Assembly: GCA_910584845.1 (NCBI GenBank)
Contig: CAJUDH010000006.1
Location: forward strand, 50,820 to 114,819
Source of the DNA: an uncultured Lachnospiraceae bacterium
GTDB taxonomy: Bacteria > Bacillota > Clostridia > Lachnospirales > Lachnospiraceae
Length of the DNA: 64,000 bases
Direction: 5' to 3'
The notes under the pieces are model-generated. The model was not told the origin of the DNA. It saw nothing but the letters and a program-made list of their open reading frames with translations, and did no database searches. A program made the position numbers and the translations under genes. Below are positions 25,777 to 34,558 of this stretch, in pieces (the stretch's first letter is position 1; every line of letters starts with the position of its first letter).

Positions 25777-25803
25777 GGCAGGAAGAAATTCCTGCCTATT
25801 TTT
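25777..25803 (+). terminator. Terminator of cell-wall-binding protein gene
   Basis: Stem GGCAGGAA/TTCCTGCC with a GAAA tetraloop, followed by TATTTTTTT. Confidence 0.85.
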
Positions 25804-26011
25804 GCAATCTAAAATAATAGTTGTTGCGGCGCATATAGATACCGTCATTCTACCTGAGACCTGCAATCCAGATTTCCGGGCAGGCCCGATTTTACGGCAA
25901 ATATTTCAGGCAAGGGCGCCTTCTCCCATATTGCGGATGCCATGGGGACCGGAAGGGGGATGCCGGCCCTCCAGGGTTTTTGCGTATTTTCCCGGCGGCG
26001 GCCCATACCCA

Positions 26012-26040
26012 TTGATAAATTCCTTTCCCGATAGTATAAT
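26012..26040 (+). promoter_or_regulatory. SigA-type promoter for malic enzyme
   Basis: TTGATA (26012-26017), exact 17-bp spacer, TATAAT (26035-26040). In the 414-base gap 25708-26121 only this promoter and the terminator at 25777-25803 are recognisable. Confidence 0.8.
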
Positions 26041-26121
26041 AAAAAAATATGGCAGGCATTGCCACAAAGGAGGCTTGAAAGCCTGGCGATGGTACATCAT
26101 AACGGAAAAGGAGAAAAGAGG

Positions 26122-27297
26122 ATGAATTATTACGAAGAAGCGTTAAAACTCCATGAAGCGCATAGGGGGAAAATCCAGGTAGCCAGTAAAGTGAAGCTGG
26201 AAAACAGGGATGATTTAAGCATTGCTTATACGCCGGGGGTGGCAGAGCCTTGCAAGAAGATTGCAGAGGATAAAAAGGACGTGTATCAGTATACGTCTAA
26301 GGGCAACCTGGTAGGGGTGGTGTCCGACGGCACGGCGGTGCTTGGCCTGGGGGACATCGGGGCAGAGGCAGCGATCCCGGTGATGGAAGGCAAGGCAATT
26401 TTGTTTAAGCAATTTGCGGGGGTAGATGCGTTCCCCATTTGCCTGGATACCAAAGATACGGAAGAGATCATTAAGGCGGTAAAACAGATTGCGCCGGTAT
26501 TTGGCGGGATTAACCTGGAGGACATTGCATCGCCAAAATGTTTTGAAATCGAACGCAGGCTGGAAGAAGAGCTTGACATCCCCGTATTCCATGACGACCA
26601 GCACGGCACGGCCATTGTGGTGACGGCGGCTTTGATGAATGCCCTGAAGGTAGTGGGGAAGAATATGGAGGACATCAAAGTTGTGCTCAACGGGCCGGGG
26701 TCTGCAGGCACGGCCATCATTAAAATGCTTTTGGAGGCAGGGGTGAAAAACGTGGTTGCCTGTGATGAAAACGGTATCCTTTACAAAGGCCGGGGGGTCG
26801 GCATAGCGGACCATAAAGAAATGCTGTGTGGCATTACCAACCGGGAAGGCCAAAAAGGGGACCTGGCAGATGCATTGGCAGGGGCCGACGTATTTATCGG
26901 GGTTTCCGTGGGCGGGGCGCTGAAGCCGGAAATGATCCGGGCCATGAACCACAGCCCCATCGTGTTTGCCATGGCGAACCCGGTGCCGGAGATCTTATAT
27001 GACGAGGCTATGGCGGCAGGCGTAAAGGTCATGGGGACCGGCCGGTCGGATTTCCCCAATCAGATTAATAATGTGTTGGCGTTCCCGGGCATTTTCCGGG
27101 GTGCTTTGGATGTGGGGGCCAGAGACATTAATTATGATATGAAGTTGGCGGCGGCCCAGGCCATTGCTGAGCTGGTGGAACCGGAAAAGCTGTGCGCAAG
27201 CTACATTATCCCCTCTGCCCTGGACCCCAGGGTAGCAAAGCATGTGGCGGAAAAAGTGGGGGAAGCGGCGAAGAGGTCAGGCGCAATCCGAAAGTAG
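26122..27297 (+). CDS. Malic enzyme (oxaloacetate-decarboxylating)
   Basis: Encodes 391 residues, the short bacterial type. It oxidatively decarboxylates malate to pyruvate. Visible motifs are the catalytic Tyr region SIAYTPGVAEPCK near 33, TSKGNLVGVVSDGTAVLGLGD near 57, metal and catalytic residues in EDIASPKCFEIERRLEEELDIPVFHDDQHGTA (in two parts, near 138 and 155), the Rossmann motif VLNGPGSAGTA near 190, and MANPVPEI near 285. Cofactor preference (NAD or NADP) is not certain. ATG 26122 follows AAAGGAG by 8 bases. Confidence 0.92.
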   Translation: MNYYEEALKLHEAHRGKIQVASKVKLENRDDLSIAYTPGVAEPCKKIAEDKKDVYQYTSKGNLVGVVSDGTAVLGLGDIGAEAAIPVMEGKAILFKQFAGVDAFPICLDTKDTEEIIKAVKQIAPVFGGINLEDIASPKCFEIERRLEEELDIPVFHDDQHGTAIVVTAALMNALKVVGKNMEDIKVVLNGPGSAGTAIIKMLLEAGVKNVVACDENGILYKGRGVGIADHKEMLCGITNREGQKGDLADALAGADVFIGVSVGGALKPEMIRAMNHSPIVFAMANPVPEILYDEAMAAGVKVMGTGRSDFPNQINNVLAFPGIFRGALDVGARDINYDMKLAAAQAIAELVEPEKLCASYIIPSALDPRVAKHVAEKVGEAAKRSGAIRK

Positions 27298-27502
27298 GCC
27301 CCATCGCAAGGCAGCCGTTAAAAGGCTATAGCGGCGCCTGCCATAGCCGTGGGCAGGAAAGGGGCGGCAGAACAGGCATCTTGTGGATCCAGGCAAAATG
27401 TGTTATGATAAAGAACAATCATCAGACAAGGGCTGGCTGTGTGGATTCCGGGGAAAGTCAAAAAGCGGGGAAAATTCCATGGCTGCCAGGGAGGGAAGGG
27501 CC

Positions 27503-27955
27503 ATGACCAGAAGAGAAATGCGGGAACATTGCTTTAAAATGCTGTTCGGGATAGGGTTTTATCCCGCAGAGGAGGCAGCAGGGCAGGCAGGGCGGTATTT
27601 CGATTCGCCGGTGGAGGACGATACCGGGGAAGACGGGAAGGTGGAGGTAATCCACCAGGTAGAAGTAAAGGAAGAAGACCAGGCATTCTTGATAGCCAGA
27701 GTAGAAAACATCGCGGAAAAAGTCCCGGAGCTGGATACTAGGATTAACCAGGTAGCCCAGGGATGGAAGACCAAGAGGATGGGAAAAGTAGAGCTGACAA
27801 TCTTAAGGCAGGCCTTGTATGAAATGCTTTATGACAGCCAGGTACCGGAAAAGGTAGCGATTAATGAAGCTGTGGATTTGGCAAAAAAGTATGGGGGCAA
27901 GGACGCCCCGGCTTTTATCAACGGCATTTTAGCAAAATTAGTGACGGCGGAGTAA
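27503..27955 (+). CDS. nusB: Transcription antitermination factor NusB
   Basis: Encodes 150 residues. NusB binds boxA RNA with NusE and supports rRNA antitermination. Motifs are the N-terminal TRREMREHCFKMLFGIGF, the central RVENIAEKVPELDTRIN, and the highly conserved GKVELTILRQALYEML and VAINEAVDLAKKYGGKDAPAFINGIL. An acidic insertion (VEDDTGEDGKVEV near 42) is larger than in E. coli but common in Clostridia. ATG 27503 has GAGGGAAGGG upstream; two upstream in-frame ATGs are possible. One base separates it from xseA, the start of a long operon. Confidence 0.92.
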   Translation: MTRREMREHCFKMLFGIGFYPAEEAAGQAGRYFDSPVEDDTGEDGKVEVIHQVEVKEEDQAFLIARVENIAEKVPELDTRINQVAQGWKTKRMGKVELTILRQALYEMLYDSQVPEKVAINEAVDLAKKYGGKDAPAFINGILAKLVTAE

Positions 27956-27956
27956 T

Positions 27957-29177
27957 ATGGCGGGTATTTATTCGGTTTCACAGGTGAATTCTTATATTAA
28001 AAATATGTTTGCCCAGGATTTTGCCCTTAGCCGGATTGCGGTGCGGGGGGAAGTGTCCAACTGCAAATACCATACTTCCGGGCATATTTATTTTACGTTG
28101 AAGGACAAAGGGGGGGTTTTGCAGGCGGTAATGTTTGCTGGCCAGCGTAAAGGGGGGCTCCGGTTCCAAATGCAGGAAGGGCAGCAGGTGGTGGTGGCCG
28201 GATCCGTGGACGTTTACGAGAGGGATGGCCGTTACCAGCTTTACGCAAGGAAAATCGAGCTGGACGGGCAAGGCGATTTGTTCGAGAAGTTCCAACGTTT
28301 GCGGGACCGGCTGGATGAGATGGGCATGTTTTCCCCGGAGCGAAAACAGCCGATCCCCAAGTATGCCACCAGCATAGGGGTGGTAACGGCCCCTACCGGC
28401 GCCGCTATCCGGGATATAATGAATATTTCGGCACGGCGCAACCCCTATGTACAGCTGATCCTCTACCCGGCGCTGGTGCAAGGCGACGGGGCGGCTGCCA
28501 GCATTGCGGAAGGGGTCCGTACGCTGGACCGGATGGGGCTGGATGTGTTGATTGTAGGGCGGGGCGGCGGCTCCATGGAAGACTTGTGGGCATTTAATGA
28601 GGAAGAGGTGGCCAGGGCTATTTTTGACTGCTTCACGCCGGTTATTTCGGCAGTGGGCCACGAAACGGATGTGACCATTTCCGATTATGTGGCGGATATG
28701 CGGGCGCCGACCCCCTCGGCCGCAGCAGAATTGGCTGTATTTGACTACCGGCAGTTTGAAGGGCAGCGGCTTGCCTGCCAGGCGGCCATTACCCGGGCCA
28801 TGGGGCGGAAAGTGGAGCGGCGGCGTTTTCAGATGGAGCAATACCGGCTAAGGCTTGGATACCATGACCCTGTGCGCCAGATCAACGAAAAACGGCAGCG
28901 GCTTGTTTCTTGTGAAGAGCGGATGCGGATGGCTTTGGGGCAGAAGCTCCAACAGGCACGCCACAGGCTGGCCCTGGTTAGCGGGCGGCTCCACGGCCTG
29001 TCCCCCCTGGAAAAGATCAGCAATGGCTTCGGGTTTTTGACAGACAGCCACGGCAAAAGGCTGGAGACGGTAACGGGCGTGCAGGTGGGGGACAGCCTCA
29101 CAGTCCGGATTTCCGACGGAAGCTTTAAGGCCCAGGTGTCGGAGGGGCCTGTATACAAAGCTTTAATTGAAAAATGA
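27957..29177 (+). CDS. xseA: Exodeoxyribonuclease VII large subunit
   Basis: Encodes 406 residues. Exonuclease VII degrades single-stranded DNA. The N-terminal OB fold begins YSVSQVNSYIKNMFAQDFAL and includes GEVSNCKYHTSGHIYFTLKD near 32-51. The catalytic domain has GVVTAPTGAAIRDI near 142, GRGGGSMEDLWAFNEE near 200, and SAVGHETDVTISDYVAD near 230. The C-terminal half is coiled-coil, followed by a strand-rich tail. Normal length. Followed after 12 bases by the small subunit. Confidence 0.95.
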   Translation: MAGIYSVSQVNSYIKNMFAQDFALSRIAVRGEVSNCKYHTSGHIYFTLKDKGGVLQAVMFAGQRKGGLRFQMQEGQQVVVAGSVDVYERDGRYQLYARKIELDGQGDLFEKFQRLRDRLDEMGMFSPERKQPIPKYATSIGVVTAPTGAAIRDIMNISARRNPYVQLILYPALVQGDGAAASIAEGVRTLDRMGLDVLIVGRGGGSMEDLWAFNEEEVARAIFDCFTPVISAVGHETDVTISDYVADMRAPTPSAAAELAVFDYRQFEGQRLACQAAITRAMGRKVERRRFQMEQYRLRLGYHDPVRQINEKRQRLVSCEERMRMALGQKLQQARHRLALVSGRLHGLSPLEKISNGFGFLTDSHGKRLETVTGVQVGDSLTVRISDGSFKAQVSEGPVYKALIEK

Positions 29178-29189
29178 CAGGAGAATGAC

Positions 29190-29393
29190 ATGGACAAGTC
29201 AATTGAAGAAACCTTTGAAGAACTGGATCGGATCATGGAAAAACTGGAGTCCAACGATACCACCCTGGAAGAGTCCTTTGCCTGCTATGAAGCCGGCATG
29301 AAGCTGGTTAAGGCATGTGGGGAAAAGATTGACAGGGTGGAGAAACAAATGATCGTATTGCAGGGAGGCACAGAGGAAGATGGAGATGCATGA
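29190..29393 (+). CDS. xseB: Exodeoxyribonuclease VII small subunit
   Basis: Encodes 67 residues, standard size. The motif SIEETFEELDRIMEKLE at the N-terminus and LEESFACYEAGMKLVKAC in the middle are typical of XseB, which wraps several copies around the XseA coiled coil. Its end overlaps the start of ispA by 14 bases, indicating coupled translation. Confidence 0.95.
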   Translation: MDKSIEETFEELDRIMEKLESNDTTLEESFACYEAGMKLVKACGEKIDRVEKQMIVLQGGTEEDGDA

Positions 29394-30267
29394 AAAGCTG
29401 GCCAGGCGGGTCCGGGAAGTGGAGGAGGTTATTGTCCGGTACCTGCCAAAGGAGGAAGGCCATCAAAAGACAGTGATTGAGGCGATGAATTACAGCGTGC
29501 GCGCAGGCGGCAAACGGTTGAGGCCAATGCTGATGCAGGAGACATACCGGCTGTTCGGAGGCCACGGGCAGGAGGTCGAACCTTTTATGGCAGCCATCGA
29601 GATGATCCATACGTCGTCCTTGATCCATGACGACCTTCCCTGTATGGACAACGACGAACTGCGCCGGGGCCTGCCGACTACCTGGGTAAAATACGGATAC
29701 GACATAGCAGTGCTGGCCGGGGACGCTTTTCTTATCTATGCCATGGAAACGGCGGCGAAAGCCTGTTTTTTGGTGAAGGACACAGGCCTGGTAGCCCGGG
29801 CTATGGGGCTTTTGGCACATAAGACCGGCATTTATGGCATGATTGGCGGCCAGGTGGTGGATGTGGAATTGACCAATCAGCCCCTTTCCCGGGAAAAACT
29901 GGATTTCATTTACCGGCTAAAGACCAGCGCGTTATTGGAAGCTTCCATGATGATCGGGGCGTTGCTGGGCGGCGCGGACGACAAGTGCCTGGAAGCCGTG
30001 GAACAAATGGCCTCGGCGGTAGGCCTGGCTTTCCAGATTCAAGATGATATTTTGGACGTGACTGCGACCACGGAACAATTGGGCAAACCGGCGCTTAGCG
30101 ACGAGAAGAACCAGAAGACTACCTATGTAACTTTGGAGGGCATTGACAAAGCCCAGGCGGACGTGGCAAAGATTTCGGCCCAAGCCATCGAACGATTGCA
30201 TTGTTTACCTGGGGAGAACCCGTTTTTGGAGGAGCTGATCCAAATGCTGATTACCAGGAAAAAGTAG
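29380..30267 (+). CDS. ispA: Farnesyl diphosphate synthase-type polyprenyl synthetase
   Basis: Encodes 295 residues. It condenses isopentenyl diphosphate with allylic diphosphates to make geranyl/farnesyl diphosphate. The first Asp-rich motif is HDDLPCMDND near 84 (DDxxxxD type with two inserted residues, as in bacterial FPP synthases), and the second is QIQDDILDVT near 220. The GGKRLRPML substrate-binding motif lies near 43. It sits before dxs, so isoprenoid precursor supply and chain elongation share an operon. Confidence 0.92.
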   Translation: MEMHEKLARRVREVEEVIVRYLPKEEGHQKTVIEAMNYSVRAGGKRLRPMLMQETYRLFGGHGQEVEPFMAAIEMIHTSSLIHDDLPCMDNDELRRGLPTTWVKYGYDIAVLAGDAFLIYAMETAAKACFLVKDTGLVARAMGLLAHKTGIYGMIGGQVVDVELTNQPLSREKLDFIYRLKTSALLEASMMIGALLGGADDKCLEAVEQMASAVGLAFQIQDDILDVTATTEQLGKPALSDEKNQKTTYVTLEGIDKAQADVAKISAQAIERLHCLPGENPFLEELIQMLITRKK

Positions 30268-30345
30268 GCAAAGGTGCAAAAACTGTGAGAAAACCCGTTG
30301 TGGCACGGGGTGGGACCGTTAAAGAAACAGAGGGGCGATAGGTTT

Positions 30346-32220
30346 ATGCTGTTGGAACAGATAAAAGATCCACAGGATATTAAAAATTTAAAGGGTGAAG
30401 AGTTAGATATGCTGGCCGGGGAGATCCGCCAGTTCCTGATAGACAAGATCAGCGTGACCGGGGGGCATTTGGCGTCTAACCTGGGCGTGGTAGAGTTGAC
30501 CATTGCCTTGTACCGGGCTTTTGACCTGCCTAGGGACAAGGTGATTTGGGACGTAGGCCATCAGTCTTACACCCACAAGATCCTAAGCGGCCGCCGGAAT
30601 ATGTTTGACGAGCTGCGCCAGTATGGGGGGTTAAGCGGTTTTCCGAAACGCAAGGAAAGCCCTTATGACGCTTTTGACACAGGCCATAGCTCTACTTCGG
30701 TTTCTGCGGGGTTGGGCATGGCCCAGGGCCGGGACCTGATGGGGGACGATTATGCCGTGGTATCGGTTATCGGCGACGGGGCGCTGACCGGCGGCATGGC
30801 TTATGAAGCATTGAACAATGCGGCAAGGATAAAGAAAAATTTTATCATAATCTTAAATGACAATAACATGTCCATTTCGGAAAACGTAGGGGGCATGTCC
30901 CGTTATTTAAGCAATATCCGCGCCGATGCCGGCTACAACCGTCTAAAAAAGGCCGTGTCCGGCGTCCTGAACCGGATACCGTTTATCGGGGAGGGCCTGG
31001 TAGATAAAATCAGCCGGACTAAAGACAGCATCAAACAGCTGGTGATCCCGGGGATGTTGTTTGAAAATATGGGCATCACCTATTTGGGGCCGGTAGACGG
31101 CCATGACGTAAAGGCTATGGTAAAAATCTTTAAAGAAGCCAGAAAAATGGACCATGCGGTCTTGGTCCATGTAAATACCCAAAAGGGGAAAGGGTACGGC
31201 CCTGCAGAGAAGAACCCTTCCCGGTTCCACGGCGTGGAGCCTTTCGACCCGGGTACGGGCAAGCCAAGGGAAAAAAAGATATACCCCGGCTATACGGACG
31301 TATTTTCCAAAGAACTGTGCCGCCTGGCGGGTCAAAACCCCCATCTGGTAGCCCTTACTGCCGCCATGCCGGACGGCACGGGGCTGAAAGCTTTCGCCAA
31401 GCGTTACCCTGACCGGTTTTTTGACGTGGGGATTGCGGAACAACATGCCGTGACTTCGGCCGCAGGTATGGCGGCGGCCGGTTTGAGGCCGGTTGTGGCG
31501 GTTTATTCCTCTTTTTTGCAGCGGGGTTACGACCAAGTGCTCCATGATGTCTGCATTCAGGACTTGCCGGTGATTTTTGTTTTGGACCGGGCAGGCCTGG
31601 TGGGAAGCGACGGGGAGACCCATCAGGGGATCTTCGACTTGTCATACTTAACGTCCATCCCCAATATGAGCGTCCTGGCGCCTAAAAACCTGTGGGAGCT
31701 GCGCCAGGATTTAGAGTTTGCCGTGAACCGGTTCAGCCATCCCATAGCGATCCGCTATCCCCGGGGGCAGGCTTACCGGGGGCTCAAAGAATTTGCCGCC
31801 CCGGTGGAATATGGCAAGGGGGAAATGCTCTATGAGGGGAAGGAAGTTGCTTTGCTGGCAGTAGGGAGCATGGTCAGCACTGCGGAGCATGTGCGGGAAA
31901 AGATGAAAAGGGAAGGGTATGACTGTACCTTAGCCAACGGCCGTTTTATCAAACCGGTGGATTTGGAATTGGCGGCCCGCCTGGCCAGCACCCACCGCCT
32001 GATCGTCACCCTGGAAGAGAATGTACTCCAGGGAGGCTTTGGGCTGCAGGTCACGGCTTATGTCCATGAACATTATCCCCAGGTGAAAGTGCTCAATATT
32101 GCGCTGCCGGATACGTATGTGGAGCAGGGGAACATTTCCCTTTTAAGGGAGAATTTAAAGATCGACAGCGACTCAGTGGTACGGACGATAAAAACGTTTT
32201 ATAGGGGGGATGCCCGATGA
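30346..32220 (+). CDS. dxs: 1-deoxy-D-xylulose-5-phosphate synthase
   Basis: Encodes 624 residues. It joins pyruvate and glyceraldehyde 3-phosphate using thiamine diphosphate, the first step of the MEP isoprenoid pathway. Motifs: HLASNLGVVELTIALY near 44, DVGHQSYTHKILSGR near 72, the ThDP motif GDGALTGGMAYEALNN near 143 to NDNNMSIS near 176, catalytic Glu in DVGIAEQHAVTSAAG near 360, and RYPRG near 468. ATG 30346 is supported by AGGGGC upstream. It overlaps tlyA by four bases (ATGA). Confidence 0.95.
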   Translation: MLLEQIKDPQDIKNLKGEELDMLAGEIRQFLIDKISVTGGHLASNLGVVELTIALYRAFDLPRDKVIWDVGHQSYTHKILSGRRNMFDELRQYGGLSGFPKRKESPYDAFDTGHSSTSVSAGLGMAQGRDLMGDDYAVVSVIGDGALTGGMAYEALNNAARIKKNFIIILNDNNMSISENVGGMSRYLSNIRADAGYNRLKKAVSGVLNRIPFIGEGLVDKISRTKDSIKQLVIPGMLFENMGITYLGPVDGHDVKAMVKIFKEARKMDHAVLVHVNTQKGKGYGPAEKNPSRFHGVEPFDPGTGKPREKKIYPGYTDVFSKELCRLAGQNPHLVALTAAMPDGTGLKAFAKRYPDRFFDVGIAEQHAVTSAAGMAAAGLRPVVAVYSSFLQRGYDQVLHDVCIQDLPVIFVLDRAGLVGSDGETHQGIFDLSYLTSIPNMSVLAPKNLWELRQDLEFAVNRFSHPIAIRYPRGQAYRGLKEFAAPVEYGKGEMLYEGKEVALLAVGSMVSTAEHVREKMKREGYDCTLANGRFIKPVDLELAARLASTHRLIVTLEENVLQGGFGLQVTAYVHEHYPQVKVLNIALPDTYVEQGNISLLRENLKIDSDSVVRTIKTFYRGDAR

Positions 32221-33041
32221 AGGAGCAAAAACAGCGTCTGGACCTGATTTTGGCGGAGCGTGGCCTGGCCCCTTCCCGGGAGAAGGCCAAGGCGTTCATT
32301 ATGTCTGGTATTGTTTATGTGGACGGGCAGAAGGAGGATAAACCAGGTTCCCTTTTCCCGGGGGCCGCCGTGGTGGAAGTCCGGGGCGCGGCCCTTCGCT
32401 ATGTGAGCCGGGGCGGGCTGAAATTGGAGAAGGCCATATGCCGCTTTGGCATATCGCTGAAGGATAAAACCTGTATGGATGTGGGGGCCTCCACAGGGGG
32501 CTTCACCGATTGTATGCTGCAAAACGGCGCCCGGAAGGTCTACGCCGTGGACGTGGGCCACGGGCAGCTGGACTGGAAATTGCGCAATGACAGCCGGGTA
32601 GTTTGTATGGAAAAAACGAACATCCGCTATGTGGTTTCCCGGCAGATACCAGAGCCGATACAGTTTTCTTCCGTGGATGTTTCTTTTATCTCTTTGACCA
32701 AAGTATTGGATCCCGTGAAACAACTGCTGGCTGGGGACGGCCAAATGGTGGTCTTGATTAAACCTCAATTTGAGGCGGGCCGGGGGCAGGTAGGGAAAAA
32801 GGGGGTCGTCCGCGACAAAGGGGTACACCGGGAAGTGGTCGAGAAGATAATGGAATACGCAAAAGGCTTGGGTTTCCAGGCCTTGAACCTGGACTTTTCC
32901 CCGATCAAAGGGCCGGAGGGGAACATTGAATACCTGCTGCATTTGCAAAATGCCCAAGGCCCTGCAATGGCGCAAGGGCAGGATTTCCCCGGATGCCCGG
33001 AGGCGGAATCCGTGGTTGAGGAGGCCCATAAGAGCCTGTAG
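32217..33041 (+). CDS. tlyA: TlyA-type rRNA 2'-O-methyltransferase
   Basis: Encodes 274 residues. An N-terminal S4 domain (RLDLILAERGLAPSREKAKA) precedes an FtsJ-like Rossmann methyltransferase with DVGASTGGFTDCML near 87 (SAM binding) and the K-D-K-E-like residues in QFEAGR near 180. TlyA methylates ribose of cytidines in 16S and/or 23S rRNA. It is a constant member of the dxs-recN gene string in Firmicutes. Confidence 0.92.
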   Translation: MKEQKQRLDLILAERGLAPSREKAKAFIMSGIVYVDGQKEDKPGSLFPGAAVVEVRGAALRYVSRGGLKLEKAICRFGISLKDKTCMDVGASTGGFTDCMLQNGARKVYAVDVGHGQLDWKLRNDSRVVCMEKTNIRYVVSRQIPEPIQFSSVDVSFISLTKVLDPVKQLLAGDGQMVVLIKPQFEAGRGQVGKKGVVRDKGVHREVVEKIMEYAKGLGFQALNLDFSPIKGPEGNIEYLLHLQNAQGPAMAQGQDFPGCPEAESVVEEAHKSL

Positions 33042-33092
33042 CCGGGAAAGCCGGGGCATGCAACGCAAAGGGCACATAGGACGGAGGAAGGA

Positions 33093-33986
33093 ATGGAGCA
33101 TTTTTATTTGATTGCGAACCCGTCAAAAAGCGGGGCGGAGCAAGTGGCAGGGCAGGTAGCCGGCTATCTGCGGGCCCATGGGGCCACTTGCCAGGGGAGT
33201 ATCCAGGAAAAAAGGGGGGAAGGGGCCGCATACGGATATACCGACGAGAAACAGGTTCCTCCAAAGACCCAATGCGTCATTACGCTGGGGGGGGACGGCA
33301 CGCTGATCCAGGCGGCCAGGGACTTGGTAAAGCTGCAGCTTCCCATGATCGGGATTAACATGGGGAACTTGGGCTACCTGACTCAGATTGCCAGGGAAGA
33401 GGCCATTGGCCCTATGCTGGATGCCTTGCTGGCGGATAACTTCCGGCTGGAAAAACGGATGATGTTGTCGGGGCGGGTGGCGCCGTGGGGCAAGGGGTTT
33501 GAGGGGGCGGAAAAAGGATGCCCCGGGCCGGGGGCCAAAGAAGGGATTGCCCTCAACGATATTATCCTGACGCGCAAAGACGTGATGCAGGTGTTGAAGT
33601 TTCAGGTATATGTCAATGGGGAGCTGCTGAACGAGTACATGGCCGATGGTATGATCGTGGCTACGCCAACCGGTTCTACGGCATATAACCTGTCTGCCGG
33701 CGGCCCGATTGTGACACCGGAGGCAAAGCTGATCATCCTGACCCCTATCTGTGCCCACTCCCTGAATTCCAGGAGTATTGTGCTGTCCCATAAAGACCGT
33801 ATCGGTATACGGGTGCTGGAGAATGTGGGGCAAAAACAGATGGCGGTGTTTGACGGGGATCAGGCTGTTGACCTGGGCGGGTGCGAAATGCTGGAGATCC
33901 GGGAGTCATGCCGTTATACGACATTGATCAAATTAAACGACATTCCGTTTTTGGAGAATTTGAGGAATAAACTGGCCCGTGTTTAG
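33093..33986 (+). CDS. nadK: NAD kinase
   Basis: Encodes 297 residues. It phosphorylates NAD to NADP. The catalytic GGDGTLIQAARD motif lies near 67 and GNLGYLTQ near 91. The NE/D-type motif is represented by LNDIILTRKDVMQVLKFQVY near 153. ATPTGSTAYNLSAGGPIV near 189 is the second family signature. RBS GGAGGAAGG. A Gly/Pro-rich insertion near 132-147 is longer than in most NadK proteins. Confidence 0.93.
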   Translation: MEHFYLIANPSKSGAEQVAGQVAGYLRAHGATCQGSIQEKRGEGAAYGYTDEKQVPPKTQCVITLGGDGTLIQAARDLVKLQLPMIGINMGNLGYLTQIAREEAIGPMLDALLADNFRLEKRMMLSGRVAPWGKGFEGAEKGCPGPGAKEGIALNDIILTRKDVMQVLKFQVYVNGELLNEYMADGMIVATPTGSTAYNLSAGGPIVTPEAKLIILTPICAHSLNSRSIVLSHKDRIGIRVLENVGQKQMAVFDGDQAVDLGGCEMLEIRESCRYTTLIKLNDIPFLENLRNKLARV

Positions 33987-34051
33987 ATTGCCTGCGGGGC
34001 CGGGCGGCGATAAAAATGCGGACAAGTTTACGACAGAAGGGAACTTGGAGG

Positions 34052-34501
34052 ATGAAACTGGAACGACACAGTAAGATAGTGGAATTGATAGGAAAATATG
34101 AGGTTGAGACACAAGACGAGCTGGCGGAGCGCTTAAAGGACGCAGGCTTCCAGGTGACGCAGGCTACAATTTCCCGGGATATACGGGAACTGAGGCTGAC
34201 TAAGGTACAGGCGGGGAATGGCCGGCAGCGCTATATGGTGATGCAGGATCCGGGATCTTTAAACGACAAATATATCCGAGTTTTGCGCGACGGCTACCTG
34301 TCTATGGATATGGCGCAAAACATCTTGGTAGTAAAAACCGTTTCCGGTATGGCGATGGCAGTGGCGGCGGCTTTGGATGCCATGGGGTTTTATGAGATTG
34401 TCGGCTGTATTGCCGGGGACGACACCATTATGTGTGCCGTCAGGAGCGTAGACGACACGATTGTGGTAATGGACAAGATCCGCAAACTGATTTCCCAATA
34501 G
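34052..34501 (+). CDS. argR: Arginine repressor ArgR/AhrC
   Basis: Encodes 149 residues. The N-terminal winged helix (KIVELIGKYEVETQDELAERL, ATISRDIRELRLTKV) binds ARG boxes. The C-terminal domain (GMAMAVAAALDAMGFYEIVGCIAGDDTIM, in two parts) forms the arginine-binding hexamer. In Clostridia this gene regularly precedes recN. ATG 34052 is chosen for homology; GGAGG lies immediately before it and GAAGGG ten bases upstream. An in-frame ATG at 34016 is a possible alternative. Confidence 0.92.
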   Translation: MKLERHSKIVELIGKYEVETQDELAERLKDAGFQVTQATISRDIRELRLTKVQAGNGRQRYMVMQDPGSLNDKYIRVLRDGYLSMDMAQNILVVKTVSGMAMAVAAALDAMGFYEIVGCIAGDDTIMCAVRSVDDTIVVMDKIRKLISQ

Positions 34502-34558
34502 GGCAAGGGGAGGAAAGCCACTTGAGTGTTTCAGGTTACGGAAAATAAGGAGGGGCAT

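Noticed and set aside
25775..26125. 116-codon open frame before malic enzyme
   Set aside because: Begins inside a terminator and covers the malic enzyme promoter; no protein-like pattern.
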